A stretch of DNA of 64,000 bases from Bacillus sp. X1(2014). Its GTDB lineage: Bacteria; Bacillota; Bacilli; Bacillales_B; DSM-18226. This document shows positions 24,697-34,476 of the stretch, in pieces. The DNA lies in contig NZ_VEED01000022.1 in the NCBI RefSeq assembly GCF_007678255.1, positions 1 through 64,000 on the forward strand, given 5' to 3'. Each line of letters opens with the position of its first letter. Position 1 is the stretch's first letter. The translations under genes were made by a program, and so were the position numbers. Below the pieces are notes generated by a model. That model was not told the DNA's origin and made no database searches. It saw only the letters and a program-made list of their open reading frames with translations.

Positions 24697-25446
24697 ATGG
24701 AAGAGACTATTAGTTTAAAAGAGCTGCTCGAGACATTGAAAAAACGATTAGTATTAATCGTATCGATAACTGTAATTGCTGCCATCATTAGTGGAGTGGT
24801 TAGTTATTATTTCTTAACCCCGATTTACCAGGCTTCTACACAAATTCTTGTGAACCAAAAGAAAAATGAACAATCCTTATATCAAACGAATGAAGTTCAA
24901 ACCAACCTTCAATTAATTAATACCTATAACGTAATCATCACAAGCCCAGCAATCTTAGACATCGTTACAAAAGAACTGGATTTAGACATGACAGCTTCTC
25001 AATTAAAAGAGAAGATTACCGTTGGAAGCGAAAAGGATTCCCAAGTAGTAAACTTGTCTGTTCAGGATCCAGATGCGACTGTAGCTGCACAAATTGCCAA
25101 TAAAACGGCAGAAGTCTTTAAAAGACAGATTAAAAGTATCATGAGTGTCGATAATGTGAGCATTCTGGCAAAAGCAGATGTTTCAGAAAATCCATCACCA
25201 ATTAAACCAAGACCATTATTAAACGTGGCTATCGCACTTGTTGTTGGTTTAATGGCCGGTGTCGGACTTGCTTTCTTACTTGAGTACTTTAATAGCACAA
25301 TTAAAAACGAGCAAGATATAGATAAGATTTTAGGTCTTCCAATCCTAGGTGTCATAGCAACGATTGATGATCAAAAGATGGAAGAGGCAGTCGCACGTCG
25401 TGCTGGTAGAAAATCAACAGGAAGAGGTGAGGACATTGGCGCTTAA
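24697..25446 (+). CDS. polysaccharide chain-length modulator / kinase activator (YveK/EpsA/CapA type)
   Basis: A 249-residue Wzz-family membrane protein. Two membrane helices (about 19-38 and 173-192) flank an extracytoplasmic domain; the C-terminal cytosolic tail with DIDKILGLPILGVIATI contacts and activates the BY-kinase encoded next. The N-terminal ISLKELLETLKKRLVLI and the proline-rich NPSPIKPRPLLN before the second helix are family signatures. AGGAGG precedes the ATG. First gene of the operon; the next gene overlaps its end. Confidence 0.9.
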   Translation: MEETISLKELLETLKKRLVLIVSITVIAAIISGVVSYYFLTPIYQASTQILVNQKKNEQSLYQTNEVQTNLQLINTYNVIITSPAILDIVTKELDLDMTASQLKEKITVGSEKDSQVVNLSVQDPDATVAAQIANKTAEVFKRQIKSIMSVDNVSILAKADVSENPSPIKPRPLLNVAIALVVGLMAGVGLAFLLEYFNSTIKNEQDIDKILGLPILGVIATIDDQKMEEAVARRAGRKSTGRGEDIGA

Positions 25447-26137
25447 AAAGAAGAAATTGAACAGTAAAGACGCGAGCCGTAAGCTTGTCACAGCAATCGA
25501 TCCGAAGTCACCGATTTCTGAGCAATACCGGACGATTCGAACCAATATCCAATACTCTTCTGTAGATGAAGAACTGAAGGCCATCATGGTCACTTCTTCA
25601 GGTCCTTCGGAAGGGAAGTCGACGACAGCAGCGAACCTTGCTGTTACCTTTGCACAACTTGGTAAAAAGGTATTATTAGTCGACGCTGACTTACGTAAAC
25701 CAACGGTTCACCATACGTTTGGGATGAATAACTTATTTGGATTTACGACGGTATTAACAAAGCAAAGAGAACTTGAAAAAACAGTTCTTGAAACACAGGA
25801 GAAGGACTTATTCATCTTAACGAGCGGCCCGATTCCACCAAATCCTGCTGAACTATTAAGCTCGAAATCAATGGAACAATTCATTGAAGATGCGAAGTCA
25901 CAGTTCGAATATATTATCTTTGATACCCCGCCATTATTAGCTGTAGCTGACCCGCAAATCCTTGCGAATCAGGTCGATGGTTCAATTTTGGTTGTATTTA
26001 GCGAGAAAACAGAAATCGATCAAGCGAAAAAAGGTAAGGAATTACTGGAAAATGCCCAAAGTAAATTACTAGGTGTCGTCTTGAATCATAAAGAAGTACA
26101 AAATGGAGATTATTATTATTATTATGGATCTAGGTGA
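25436..26137 (+). CDS. tyrosine-protein kinase (BY-kinase, CpsD/CapB/EpsB type)
   Basis: Autophosphorylates on a tyrosine cluster and, with the Wzz-like partner, controls polymer length and export. 233 residues from TTG 25436, placed behind GAAGAGGTGAGG; it overlaps the previous gene by 11 nt. Walker A is in SSGPSEGKSTTAANLA, Walker A' in VLLVDADLRKPTVH, Walker B in YIIFDTPPLL. The C-terminal tail contains DYYYYYGSR, the phosphorylated tyrosine cluster. The kinase is cytosolic and bound to the membrane through its partner. Confidence 0.93.
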   Translation: MALKKKKLNSKDASRKLVTAIDPKSPISEQYRTIRTNIQYSSVDEELKAIMVTSSGPSEGKSTTAANLAVTFAQLGKKVLLVDADLRKPTVHHTFGMNNLFGFTTVLTKQRELEKTVLETQEKDLFILTSGPIPPNPAELLSSKSMEQFIEDAKSQFEYIIFDTPPLLAVADPQILANQVDGSILVVFSEKTEIDQAKKGKELLENAQSKLLGVVLNHKEVQNGDYYYYYGSR

Positions 26138-26225
26138 CAAGTTTCGACAAATTCCATCCCTGATACGTGTTACTATGATAATTGTCGTTGAAAAATAACA
26201 GTTTATTGGAAAGTGTGTGTGACCA

Positions 26226-26990
26226 ATGGTTGATTTGCATAGTCATATATTACCGGGCGTAGATGATGGGGCAAGAAATTTGTCGGATAGTGTTAATATG
26301 GCTAAAATGGCTGTCGAACAAGGAATTCATACGATTGTCGCCACACCGCATCATTTGAACAATCGTTACGAAAACCCCAAACAAACCATTATTGATAGAG
26401 TTAGAGAATTGAACAAGGCTTTACTAGAAGAAAAGATAGATTTAAAGGTTCTGCCAGGTCAAGAAACACGGATCTATGGTGAAATGGTTGAGGGATATGA
26501 GCTAGGTGAAATTCTACCAATCGATCATACACAATATGTATTGGTTGAATTTTCGTCTGGCCATGTTCCGAGATACACGGAGAAGTTGTTTTATGATTTG
26601 CAGACAAAAGGACTCATTCCGGTGATTGTTCATCCGGAACGTAATCAAGAAATTATAGAGCGGCCAGAAATCCTATTCCGACTTGTGGAAAAGGGAGCAT
26701 TAACACAAGTTACTGCTGCTAGTATCTGCGGGGACTTTGGAAAAAAGATTAAAATTTTTTCCCTCCAATTAATCGATGCAAACCTTACTCACTTCATTGC
26801 ATCGGATGCTCATAATACAAGCAATCGTAAGTTTAAAATGCGAGAAGCATTCGACATTGTTCAAGCAAAATACGGGACTGAGATGGTTTATTTATTCCAA
26901 GAGAATGCTGAACTGGTGATTGAGGGCAGTCATATCTATAAAGAAGTTCCTGAACGAATTAGAAAGAAGAAGTTCTTTAATATATTTTAA
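26226..26990 (+). CDS. tyrosine-protein phosphatase, PHP type (YwqE/CpsB)
   Basis: Removes phosphate from the BY-kinase tyrosine tail, resetting the polymerisation cycle. 254 residues, the usual length. PHP metal ligands are visible: MVDLHSHILPGVDDGA, VATPHH, LPGQETR, VIVHPERNQ, and SDAHN near the C-terminus. The 88-nt gap after the kinase gene and the weak ribosome site (GGAAAG) are less tight than in the first two genes. It completes the modulator-kinase-phosphatase trio. Confidence 0.93.
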   Translation: MVDLHSHILPGVDDGARNLSDSVNMAKMAVEQGIHTIVATPHHLNNRYENPKQTIIDRVRELNKALLEEKIDLKVLPGQETRIYGEMVEGYELGEILPIDHTQYVLVEFSSGHVPRYTEKLFYDLQTKGLIPVIVHPERNQEIIERPEILFRLVEKGALTQVTAASICGDFGKKIKIFSLQLIDANLTHFIASDAHNTSNRKFKMREAFDIVQAKYGTEMVYLFQENAELVIEGSHIYKEVPERIRKKKFFNIF

Positions 26991-27024
26991 CCAACTAAGC
27001 CAATGAGAGTTTGCGGATTACTAA

Positions 27025-27180
27025 CTTACCACTTTATCAGGCTAAATCGCCTGATCGGCGACGCCTCCTGTCCGATATCGATGGGGGCACTCGATTGTGC
27101 TGTGGGTTCCTTCGAGGGACCTTAGACGCCTGTCGTCAAGAGCATGATGTGAGGCCGGGTTAGATGCCCGATTATTAATA
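27025..27180 (+). ncRNA. probable EAR (eps-associated) antitermination RNA
   Basis: A GC-richer, strongly structured stretch in an AT-rich intergenic region. It includes nested complementarity such as AGGC...GCCT and GATCGGCGACGCC, and the hairpin GGTTCC-TTCGA-GGGACC at about 27105-27123. It lies between the kinase/phosphatase genes and the sugar genes, the same relative place as the EAR element between epsB and epsC of B. subtilis, which lets RNA polymerase read through terminators in long polysaccharide operons. A terminator follows immediately. The assignment rests on position and structure by eye. Confidence 0.6.
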
Positions 27181-27186
27181 AAACAA

Positions 27187-27249
27187 TAAATATCTAATGA
27201 AAGAATAAGTGTGAAAGCACTTGCAATTCCATTAGATATTTATTTTTTT
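27187..27249 (+). terminator. terminator within the operon, after the EAR-like RNA
   Basis: AAATATCTAATG pairs with CATTAGATATTT; an inner hairpin AAGTG...CACTT sits inside, and ATTTTTTTG follows. Being inside the operon, it should need antitermination or separate the two halves. Confidence 0.7.
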
Positions 27250-27317
27250 GCCCCTATGCTTTAGCAAAGGAAAGAGTTCATTAGATAAACAAAAGAATAA
27301 TAGTGGAGGAATTAACA

Positions 27318-28211
27318 GTGAAAAGAGTAAGAAAAGCCATTATTCCAGCTGCAGGGCTGGGGACGAGATTTTTGCCAGCAACAAAGGCAATGCCAAAAGA
27401 AATGCTTCCAATCGTTGATAAGCCTACCATTCAGTACATAGTGGAAGAGGCTGTGGCATCTGGGATTGAAGATATTATCATTGTAACTGGTAAAGGAAAA
27501 CGAGCAATCGAAGACCATTTCGACAATGCGGTGGAGTTGGAACAGAATTTAATCGAGAAAGAAAAGTATGATATCTTGGAACGAGTTCAGTATGCTACAA
27601 ATCTAGCGGATATCCATTATATTCGCCAAAAGGAGCCAAAGGGTCTTGGACATGCTGTCTGGTCTGCACGAAACTTTATTGGTAATGAACCTTTCGCGGT
27701 CCTTTTAGGAGATGACATTGTTCAAAGCGAGACTCCTTGCCTAAGACAGTTAATTAATCAATACGAAGAAACGTTTTCTTCTGTAATTGGAGTGCAGCAA
27801 GTAGCTGATAATGAAACAAACCGTTATGGAATTATTGACCCGTCAAAAAAGGATGGAAGACGTTATCAAGTTAATAACTTTGTTGAAAAACCACAACTTG
27901 GTACAGCTCCATCAAATTTAGCAATCATGGGCCGCTATATCCTAACCCCAGAGATCTTCATGTTCCTTGACCGTCAGGAAAAAGGTGCAGGTGGAGAGAT
28001 TCAACTAACTGATGCAATACAACGCTTAAATGAAATCCAACGAGTATTTGCTTATGACTTTGAAGGCAAACGGTATGACGTCGGTGAAAAGTTCGGTTTT
28101 GTGAAGACAACGATTGAATTTGCTTTGCAGCATGATGACCTCCATGACGATATGCTAGATTACCTAAAAAATCTAGTTTCTTCATTAGAAAAAGAAAAAG
28201 TAATGTTATAG
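27318..28211 (+). CDS. galU: UTP-glucose-1-phosphate uridylyltransferase
   Basis: Makes UDP-glucose from UTP and glucose-1-phosphate for polysaccharide and teichoic acid synthesis. 297 residues from GTG 27318 behind GGAGGA (27305-27310); the longer frame to 27303 overlaps that site. Nucleotide-binding signature [20 protein letters not shown] and the activator lysine in [15 protein letters not shown] are present, then LGDDIV and VEKP. It works with PgcA (45.5 kb), which supplies glucose-1-phosphate. Confidence 0.93.
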   Translation: MKRVRKAIIPAAGLGTRFLPATKAMPKEMLPIVDKPTIQYIVEEAVASGIEDIIIVTGKGKRAIEDHFDNAVELEQNLIEKEKYDILERVQYATNLADIHYIRQKEPKGLGHAVWSARNFIGNEPFAVLLGDDIVQSETPCLRQLINQYEETFSSVIGVQQVADNETNRYGIIDPSKKDGRRYQVNNFVEKPQLGTAPSNLAIMGRYILTPEIFMFLDRQEKGAGGEIQLTDAIQRLNEIQRVFAYDFEGKRYDVGEKFGFVKTTIEFALQHDDLHDDMLDYLKNLVSSLEKEKVML

Positions 28212-28231
28212 AGAGAAGGAAGGGGTCACGG

Positions 28232-28903
28232 TTGTCTAATCTGGCAAATCAAGAAGTATCTTATTTAGAAAACCAGAAATTTCATGTTAATGACGGAAAA
28301 ACATATTTATTAACAAAAAGATTAATAGATATTGTTGGTTCTTCATTTGGAATTATTCTTTTAGGTTTCCTTTTTATTATTATTGCTATATTAATTAAAA
28401 TCGAAGATCCAAAGGGAGCAATTCTGTTTTCACAGAAAAGAGTTGGACTGAATGGAAAAGAATTTAAAATGTATAAATTCCGTTCGATGATATCCAATGC
28501 TGAGGAAAAGTTACAAGAGCTATTAAAGCATAATGAAGTATCTGGCGCCATGTTTAAAATGAAGGATGACCCGAGGATTACAAAGATTGGAAAATTTATA
28601 AGAAAAACGAGTATTGATGAATTGCCCCAACTATTTAATGTCTTAAAAGGAGATATGAGTTTGGTTGGTCCCCGTCCGCCACTTCCAAGAGAAGTAGCTG
28701 TATATTCAGAGTATGACATGCTGCGATTATTGGTCACACCAGGCTGTACTGGCCTCTGGCAAGTGAGTGGGAGAAACAGTGTGGGTTTTGAAGAAATGGT
28801 GGAATTGGATCTTCAATATATCCGAGAACGTTCCTTCCTATATGATATAAAAATCATTTTAAAGACGGTCCTAGTATTATTTGGGTCGAAAGATGCGTTT
28901 TAG
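28232..28903 (+). CDS. priming sugar transferase (undecaprenyl-phosphate hexose-1-phosphate transferase)
   Basis: Starts the repeat unit by moving hexose-1-phosphate from a UDP-sugar to undecaprenyl phosphate at the inner face of the membrane. 223 residues from TTG 28232 (ribosome site GGAAGGGG). One N-terminal membrane helix (about 33-55) is followed by the bacterial sugar transferase domain: FSQKRVGLNGKEFKMYKFRS, KDDPRITKIGKFIRKTSIDE, LPQLFNVLKGDMSLVGPRPP, then TPGCTGLWQVSGRNS. No polytopic N-terminal half is present, so it is the short EpsL/PglC-like form. Confidence 0.92.
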   Translation: MSNLANQEVSYLENQKFHVNDGKTYLLTKRLIDIVGSSFGIILLGFLFIIIAILIKIEDPKGAILFSQKRVGLNGKEFKMYKFRSMISNAEEKLQELLKHNEVSGAMFKMKDDPRITKIGKFIRKTSIDELPQLFNVLKGDMSLVGPRPPLPREVAVYSEYDMLRLLVTPGCTGLWQVSGRNSVGFEEMVELDLQYIRERSFLYDIKIILKTVLVLFGSKDAF

Positions 28904-29221
28904 AAAACAGGAACAACAATCATGATGAAATAATATCAAAAATAAATGTAGCTAGTTACCACGGTCACTTAGGTTACGTCGACTACCCGGAATTGGATAA
29001 ATATAGCTACCTATTTAGGGTGCAGACAATCAAGAAGTTTGGACCTTCGAAATAAAACAGCGGTGTTAGTTTGTCCTTTTAATAGCAGACTTGGATAGGA
29101 CAAACTGATTAAGGATGGTTTTGTGCCGATTTCGATTTGGTGGGATGCTTTGAGCAGATACTTGGAAAAAATTGCGTATTAATACACAGCTAATATGTGT
29201 TTAATGAGGAGAATAAAAGAG
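28904..29221. other. intergenic region with inverted repeats
   Basis: No gene is recognised. AGTTTGTCC (29068-29076) pairs with GGACAAACT (29098-29106). GTAGCTA and TAGCTAC arms lie at about 28950 and 29003. It separates the general genes from the glycosyltransferase cassette and may be another leader RNA or the scar of cassette exchange. Confidence 0.4.
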
Positions 29222-30394
29222 ATGCAACATGTATTTATTGTTGGCTCCAAAGGAATACCGGGCGCTTATGGCGGATACGAGACCTTTGTTGATAAGCTGA
29301 CAGAATATCATCAAAATAATATAAATATTAAATATCATGTCGCTTGCAAAAGCACTGAGTTTAGTGAATCTGAGTATCACAACGCCAGATGTTTCAACAT
29401 TAAAGTGCCCAATATCGGGCCTGCACAGGCGATATACTACGATGTTGTGGCTTTAAAGCAGTGTTGTGATTATATTAAGAAAAATAAAATTTCTCATCCC
29501 ATTGTATATGTACTTGCATGCCGTATTGGCCCATTTGCGGCCTATTTTCAGAAGGAGCTTCATAAATTAGGCGGCGTATTATATGTCAATCCAGATGGAC
29601 ATGAATGGAAACGTGCAAAGTGGAGCGCGCCAGTTAGGAAATATTGGAAGTTGTCCGAAAAGCTTATGGTGGAGCATGCTGACCTACTTATTTGCGATAG
29701 TAAGAACATTGAAAAGTATATCCAGGAGGATTACAAACAGTATCATCCTAAGACTACATTTATTGCCTACGGTTCTGATACTAAGCATTCTGTATTGGGG
29801 GACGACGGTCTTAAATATACTGGTTGGTTACAGGAGAAAGGTCTAACTTCGAAAGGCTTTTATTTGGTAGTTGGTCGCTTTGTGCCGGAAAATAATTTCG
29901 AGACAATGATCAGAGAATTCATGCGGTCAAAATCCAAGAAAGATTTTGCTATTATAACCACTGCTAATGATGCATTTCTTGAAGAGTTGGAGAAAAAGCT
30001 ACATTTCAAAAACGATAAGCGTATTAAGTTTGTTGGCACTGTGTATGATCAGGAATTACTTAAGAAAATTCGTGAGAACGCATATGGGTATTTGCACGGC
30101 CATGAGGTCGGAGGCACAAATCCAAGTCTTTTGGAATCTCTCAGTAGCACAGATTTGAACTTGTTGCTCGATGTTGGTTTCAATAAAGAAGTCGGAGAGG
30201 GTGCAGCTCTTTACTGGAGTAAGAAGGATGGTAAGCTGGCAGAACTGATTAATATGGCTGATCAGATGAGTGAAGAAAAGATTAGAGAGTTAGGGTCTAA
30301 GGCTAAAAAAAGAATTGCAGAAGCTTATAGCTGGAGGCATATCGTGGATTTGTACGAGGAAGTATTTCTCAATCCGAATGAGGTGAAACAATGA
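29222..30394 (+). CDS. rhamnosyltransferase-like glycosyltransferase (DUF1972 type)
   Basis: 390 residues from ATG 29222, 10 nt after GAGGAG. The N-terminal VFIVGSKGIPGAYGGYETFV is the DUF1972 signature of beta-1,4-rhamnosyltransferases such as streptococcal Cps2T/WchF. The C-terminal GT-B domain has LVVGRFVPENNFETMI and YLHGHEVGGTNPSLLESLSS. It probably adds rhamnose as the second sugar, consistent with the rml genes downstream. The next gene overlaps by 4 nt (ATGA). Confidence 0.88.
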   Translation: MQHVFIVGSKGIPGAYGGYETFVDKLTEYHQNNINIKYHVACKSTEFSESEYHNARCFNIKVPNIGPAQAIYYDVVALKQCCDYIKKNKISHPIVYVLACRIGPFAAYFQKELHKLGGVLYVNPDGHEWKRAKWSAPVRKYWKLSEKLMVEHADLLICDSKNIEKYIQEDYKQYHPKTTFIAYGSDTKHSVLGDDGLKYTGWLQEKGLTSKGFYLVVGRFVPENNFETMIREFMRSKSKKDFAIITTANDAFLEELEKKLHFKNDKRIKFVGTVYDQELLKKIRENAYGYLHGHEVGGTNPSLLESLSSTDLNLLLDVGFNKEVGEGAALYWSKKDGKLAELINMADQMSEEKIRELGSKAKKRIAEAYSWRHIVDLYEEVFLNPNEVKQ

Positions 30395-31623
30395 AAATCT
30401 TAATGGTCAACAAGTTTTACTATATTAAAGGCGGAAGTGAAACGTATTATTTTGCACTGAAGCGGATGCTTGAAGAGCATGGTCATACAGTTATAGACTT
30501 CTCCATGAAGGATGAGAAGAACTTCGAATCGCCTTATAGCGAGTATTTTGTTGACCATGTGAATTATAATGCAAGTGGTGGAGCGTTTACTAAAGCCCGG
30601 GATGCGGTAAATATCATCTATTCTTTTGAGGCGAAAAGAAAGTTTGAGAAGCTAATTAAGGCAGAACGTCCAGATTTGATTCATCTTCATATATTTCAGC
30701 ATCAAATATCTCCTTCAATCCTGGATGTAATTAAAAAATATCATATCCCAACTGTTTATACAGCGCACGATTTAAAAATGGTCTGTCTGAATTACAAAAT
30801 GATGCACCATGGTGAAATCTGCGAAGCTTGCAAAGATGGACATTTCTATCATTGCGCTGTAAATCGTTGTGTAAAGGAATCAACGTTAAAAAGCTATATT
30901 AATGTTGCGGAAGGATATTTACACAAATGGCGTAAAAGTTATGATGCAGTTGGTGCAATTATTACTCCTAGTGCTTTCTACAAAAGAAAGTTTGAGGAAT
31001 TCGGAGTATCATCGGACAGAATTATTCATATTCCAAATTTTTTGGATAGTGAAGCACCAATTGTTAATCAATCAGCAGATGCAAAGCAGTATTATTTATA
31101 TTTTGGTCGTTTGTCTGAAGAAAAGGGTATCCTTACACTAATTAATGCTGTAAAAGGAATGCCTATGCAGTTGTATGTTGTTGGTACGGGGCCACTGGAA
31201 AAAAATTTGGCTATATATGTAACTCAGAACGAGCTGACAAATGTAAAGCTATTGGGCTTTAAGAACGGTCAGGAATTAACTGATATTGTGGGAAATGCCA
31301 AGGCCGTTGTCTTACCCTCTGAGTGGTATGAAAACGGTCCTTATTCTGCAATTGAAGCACTCCAGCTCGGAAGACCGATCATTGGAGCTAACATTGGTGG
31401 TATTCCGGAGTTGGTTAAGGGCAATGGGTATCTGTTTGAAAGCGGAAATGTTTTATCGTTACGTGAAGCTCTTGGAAAGATTGAGCAGCTAGATTGTCCA
31501 GCATATAAGCAGTTGGAACAAGCATCTTTGCGTTTATTCCAGCAAAGTTACACGAAGGATATTCATTATGAAATGCTTAAGAAAGTATATCAAAAAGTTG
31601 GAGTAACTTTAACAGAAGGATGA
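30391..31623 (+). CDS. GT4-family glycosyltransferase
   Basis: 410 residues with a GT-B fold. N-terminal ILMVNKFYYIKGGSETYYFA is the glycine-rich acceptor loop. A cysteine cluster (CLN, CEAC, HCAVNRC) at about 133-156 suggests a structural zinc, common in this subfamily. The C-terminal donor site has YFGRLSEEKGILTLINAV and the E-x7-E region VLPSEWYENGPYSAIEALQ. It is coupled to the preceding transferase by a 4-nt overlap. Confidence 0.88.
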   Translation: MKILMVNKFYYIKGGSETYYFALKRMLEEHGHTVIDFSMKDEKNFESPYSEYFVDHVNYNASGGAFTKARDAVNIIYSFEAKRKFEKLIKAERPDLIHLHIFQHQISPSILDVIKKYHIPTVYTAHDLKMVCLNYKMMHHGEICEACKDGHFYHCAVNRCVKESTLKSYINVAEGYLHKWRKSYDAVGAIITPSAFYKRKFEEFGVSSDRIIHIPNFLDSEAPIVNQSADAKQYYLYFGRLSEEKGILTLINAVKGMPMQLYVVGTGPLEKNLAIYVTQNELTNVKLLGFKNGQELTDIVGNAKAVVLPSEWYENGPYSAIEALQLGRPIIGANIGGIPELVKGNGYLFESGNVLSLREALGKIEQLDCPAYKQLEQASLRLFQQSYTKDIHYEMLKKVYQKVGVTLTEG

Positions 31624-31842
31624 TAGGGATCTAGTGTGAACAGAACAATGTTAATGTTTGTACTAAAGTTGACGAGTTTGTTTGGCATGAGCAGACAAAA
31701 GGTTGATGTTGTTAGAACAGCAGGGCTAGTTAAATAATTTGGTAGAGGGGTTATTGGCATCCGGTTCTTATCCCTTCTTTTCCTCAATTTTTACTAAGCA
31801 ATAGAATAGAGAAAATATTTCTTAGTTTAGGAGGTGTTTGCA

Positions 31843-32877
31843 ATGTCTGATGAGCTGATTACAGTAGTACTTCCAATATACAATGTTGAGAAGTATTTAG
31901 ATCGATGCATCAAAAGTGTTGTTGGTCAAAGTTATAGAAATTTGGAAATTATACTAGTAGATGATGGTTCACCCGATCAGTGTCCACAGAAATGCGAAGA
32001 ATGGGCAGAAAAAGATAATAGAATTAAGGTTATTCATAAGCAAAATGCTGGTCTTGGTATGGCGAGAAACACAGGCATAGAGAATGCACATGGGGAGTAT
32101 ATTTGCTTTTTTGATAGTGACGATTATATTGCACTAGATACAATAGAGAAGGCTTATTCTTTGGCACGCAAAGAAGAAGCTGATATGGTTTGCTTTGGAT
32201 ACACCAGTGTTAAAACAGATGGTTCGATTGCAAGAACATGCGTACCTAGTCTGCGAAAGTACGTGTTCAGTAATTTTGAAGTACAGAATGAATTTCTACC
32301 AGAGTTAATTTCGGAAAGCCCGGAAACCGGTGTGGCATCTAAACTGAACATGAGTGCATGGTCATGTCTGTACTCAACCAAGCTTATCAATAAACTACAA
32401 TGGCGATTTGTTTCGGAACGTGAGGTCATTTCAGAAGATATATACTCCCTTCTTTTCCTGTACAAACATGTCCAAAAGGTGGCAGTTCTACCAGAGGCAC
32501 TATATTATTATTGTGAAAATGGAGCTTCGTTAACACGTACTTATCGTAAGGATAGATACGCAAGAATCAGACACTTTTACCAGATGTGTCTGAAAGCGAA
32601 TGATGAGTTACATTATCCAGAACGTGTGTCTAGACGGCTAGTGTATCCATATCTCGGCAATACAATCGCTGCAATGAAACAGATTTCAGTCGCTGACTGT
32701 AGTCTGCATGAAAGAATTATAAACATTAGTAGTATTGTCGATGATGAGGTGCTGCAAAACGCAATGATCCAGCTTAAAAAAAATCGTTGTAGCATGCTCA
32801 GAAAGCTACTGTTTTTTGCTATAAGAAAACAATTTCATTATATGGTTTTTCTGCTGTTGAGGATGAAAAGCCGGTGA
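31843..32877 (+). CDS. GT2-family glycosyltransferase
   Basis: 344 residues from ATG 31843 (ribosome site GGAGGTG at 31830-31836). GT-A motifs: TVVLPIYNVEKYLDRCIKSV, LVDDGSPDQ, NAGLGMARNTGIENAHGEYI and the metal site FFDSDDYI. Then ISEDIYSLLFLYK. It is typical of capsule and exopolysaccharide clusters; donor and acceptor are unknown. A short gap with no gene precedes it (31624-31842). Confidence 0.88.
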   Translation: MSDELITVVLPIYNVEKYLDRCIKSVVGQSYRNLEIILVDDGSPDQCPQKCEEWAEKDNRIKVIHKQNAGLGMARNTGIENAHGEYICFFDSDDYIALDTIEKAYSLARKEEADMVCFGYTSVKTDGSIARTCVPSLRKYVFSNFEVQNEFLPELISESPETGVASKLNMSAWSCLYSTKLINKLQWRFVSEREVISEDIYSLLFLYKHVQKVAVLPEALYYYCENGASLTRTYRKDRYARIRHFYQMCLKANDELHYPERVSRRLVYPYLGNTIAAMKQISVADCSLHERIINISSIVDDEVLQNAMIQLKKNRCSMLRKLLFFAIRKQFHYMVFLLLRMKSR

Positions 32878-32925
32878 TGGGGTGGACAGAAGTCGTTTAT
32901 TGTCAAAAGAAGGAGAAATAACCGT

Positions 32926-33480
32926 ATGATTAAGACACTGAAAGACTTACACGAATATTTGCAGTATGAGAAAATGCTGTACCCAAATTCGTTTGTAGAT
33001 ATTCTGACGAATGATCAGAGAACATACAACTGGCGGTACATTAAGTATTTAAGAATATGTGAATATTTTTATAATAACCGCCACAGATCAATTTTTGATA
33101 AAATATTGTATTTATTGTATCGTAGGAAAAAAAATGTTCTTGGCAGCAGAATTGGTGTTGAAATCTGGGAAAATTCTTTTGCAAAGGGACTTGTGATTCA
33201 CCATAATGGCAGTATTGTTGTTAACCGTGAATGTCGCATTGGTGAAAATTGTGAATTGCACGGAGACAATTGCCTTGGTAATGCAGGGGTGGGGCCGTTA
33301 TGCCCTACGTTAGGAAATAACGTAAAAATCGGTGTGGGCGCAAAAATTATTGGTAAGGTTACAATTGCAAATGGTATCAAAATTGGCGCTAATGCAGTAG
33401 TAAATAAGTCTTTCCTTGAGCCGAACATTACTATTGTTGGTATCCCTGCTCGTAAGGTTGAAAAGGGGATGGAAAAATGA
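32926..33480 (+). CDS. hexapeptide-repeat O-acetyltransferase (serine acetyltransferase-like)
   Basis: 184 residues. The N-terminal helical part (about 1-65) is followed by a left-handed beta-helix with hexapeptide repeats: IGVEIWENSFAKGLVIHHNG, VVNRECRIGENCELHGDNCL, NNVKIGVGAKIIGKVTIANG, then the closing VVGIPARKV-type IVGIPARKVEKG. In this setting it most likely acetylates a sugar of the repeat unit. Its ATGA overlap with the next gene shows coupling. Confidence 0.85.
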   Translation: MIKTLKDLHEYLQYEKMLYPNSFVDILTNDQRTYNWRYIKYLRICEYFYNNRHRSIFDKILYLLYRRKKNVLGSRIGVEIWENSFAKGLVIHHNGSIVVNRECRIGENCELHGDNCLGNAGVGPLCPTLGNNVKIGVGAKIIGKVTIANGIKIGANAVVNKSFLEPNITIVGIPARKVEKGMEK

Positions 33481-34469
33481 AATACCTGATTGTTGATGAT
33501 GAGCATGCCCTGTACAGGCAGATGTTTGCTGATTTGTTTTCAGCAGCTACGCAAGGATTTGAAATTGAAGAAGTTCCAAGAATGCAGATTCCATCAGTGC
33601 TATTACCACTTTATAATATCCATTTTTGTGACCGAATTAATCGGCATTTTTTTCTACCGTTTAAGTCAATTTGGAATCCCTTTTATCGGTTACATCAATA
33701 TAATTTTAGTCCTCAAGAGGAATACTGCGTAATTTTACTCAACGGCTCTCTTCGTTATCATTTTAGTAATAAATATTTGAGAGAGTTTAAGCAATGCAAT
33801 CCGAATGTAAAACTTGCTATGATACTATATGATAGTTTTAGTAATCCGAGTGCACAGCGATCCATTGAAATGATACCTCTGTTTGATGTGGTTTTCTCTT
33901 TTGATGAAGATGACTGCCGCAGACACGGTTTTGAGCGAATTTATTCGACATTTTCAAAGCCTGAATCTGTTCGAAAGTGCAAAGACGATTATAGTTCTGC
34001 CTTTTTCGTTGGCTATGGACAAGGACGACTTGATATTTTGCAAAAGACCTTTTCTAAGATTTCATCGGCTATTGATGGTTGTAGATTTATGATTGCAGGA
34101 GTTAAGGAAGCAGAACAAGTTGCAATACCTGGGGTGATTTATAATACCACAATCCCTTATGAGCAGGAACTACAATTTGCATATAATACAGAATGCATTG
34201 TAGAAGTTGTGCGGGAAGGCCAGACGGGGGTTTCATTACGAACATGCGAGGCGATAGCATTTAACAAGAAGCTACTTACCAATAATAAGAAATTGCTTGA
34301 TATGCCTTTTTATGATGAGAGATATATGCGCGTGTTTAGCGATCCTGAAGAAATTGACCTTTCTTTTGTGAAAGAAAAGGCACTTGTGCAGTATGAACAT
34401 AGTGACTATTTTAGCCCTATTAACATAATTAGACAGATAAGCTGGATTTTCGGAGACATAGCGAGGTGA
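33477..34469 (+). CDS. polysaccharide-locus protein, GT-B-like, unassigned
   Basis: 330 residues; a lone cytosolic protein without membrane segments. The C-terminal half looks like a GT-B donor domain: FFVGYGQGRLDILQKTFSKI, then FAYNTECIVEVVREGQTGVS and LRTCEAIAFNKKLLTNNK, comparable to CgeB-like transferases. The N-terminal half (YNFSPQEEYCVILLNGSLRY) is not recognised. A glycosyltransferase role is inferred from fold-like features and context. Confidence 0.6.
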   Translation: MKYLIVDDEHALYRQMFADLFSAATQGFEIEEVPRMQIPSVLLPLYNIHFCDRINRHFFLPFKSIWNPFYRLHQYNFSPQEEYCVILLNGSLRYHFSNKYLREFKQCNPNVKLAMILYDSFSNPSAQRSIEMIPLFDVVFSFDEDDCRRHGFERIYSTFSKPESVRKCKDDYSSAFFVGYGQGRLDILQKTFSKISSAIDGCRFMIAGVKEAEQVAIPGVIYNTTIPYEQELQFAYNTECIVEVVREGQTGVSLRTCEAIAFNKKLLTNNKKLLDMPFYDERYMRVFSDPEEIDLSFVKEKALVQYEHSDYFSPINIIRQISWIFGDIAR

Positions 34470-34476
34470 ATAATGC

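Larger units (their letters stand above)
26991..27317. other. structured leader region before galU
   Basis: No gene. Contains the probable EAR RNA (27025-27180) and a following terminator (27187-27249). Confidence 0.6.
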
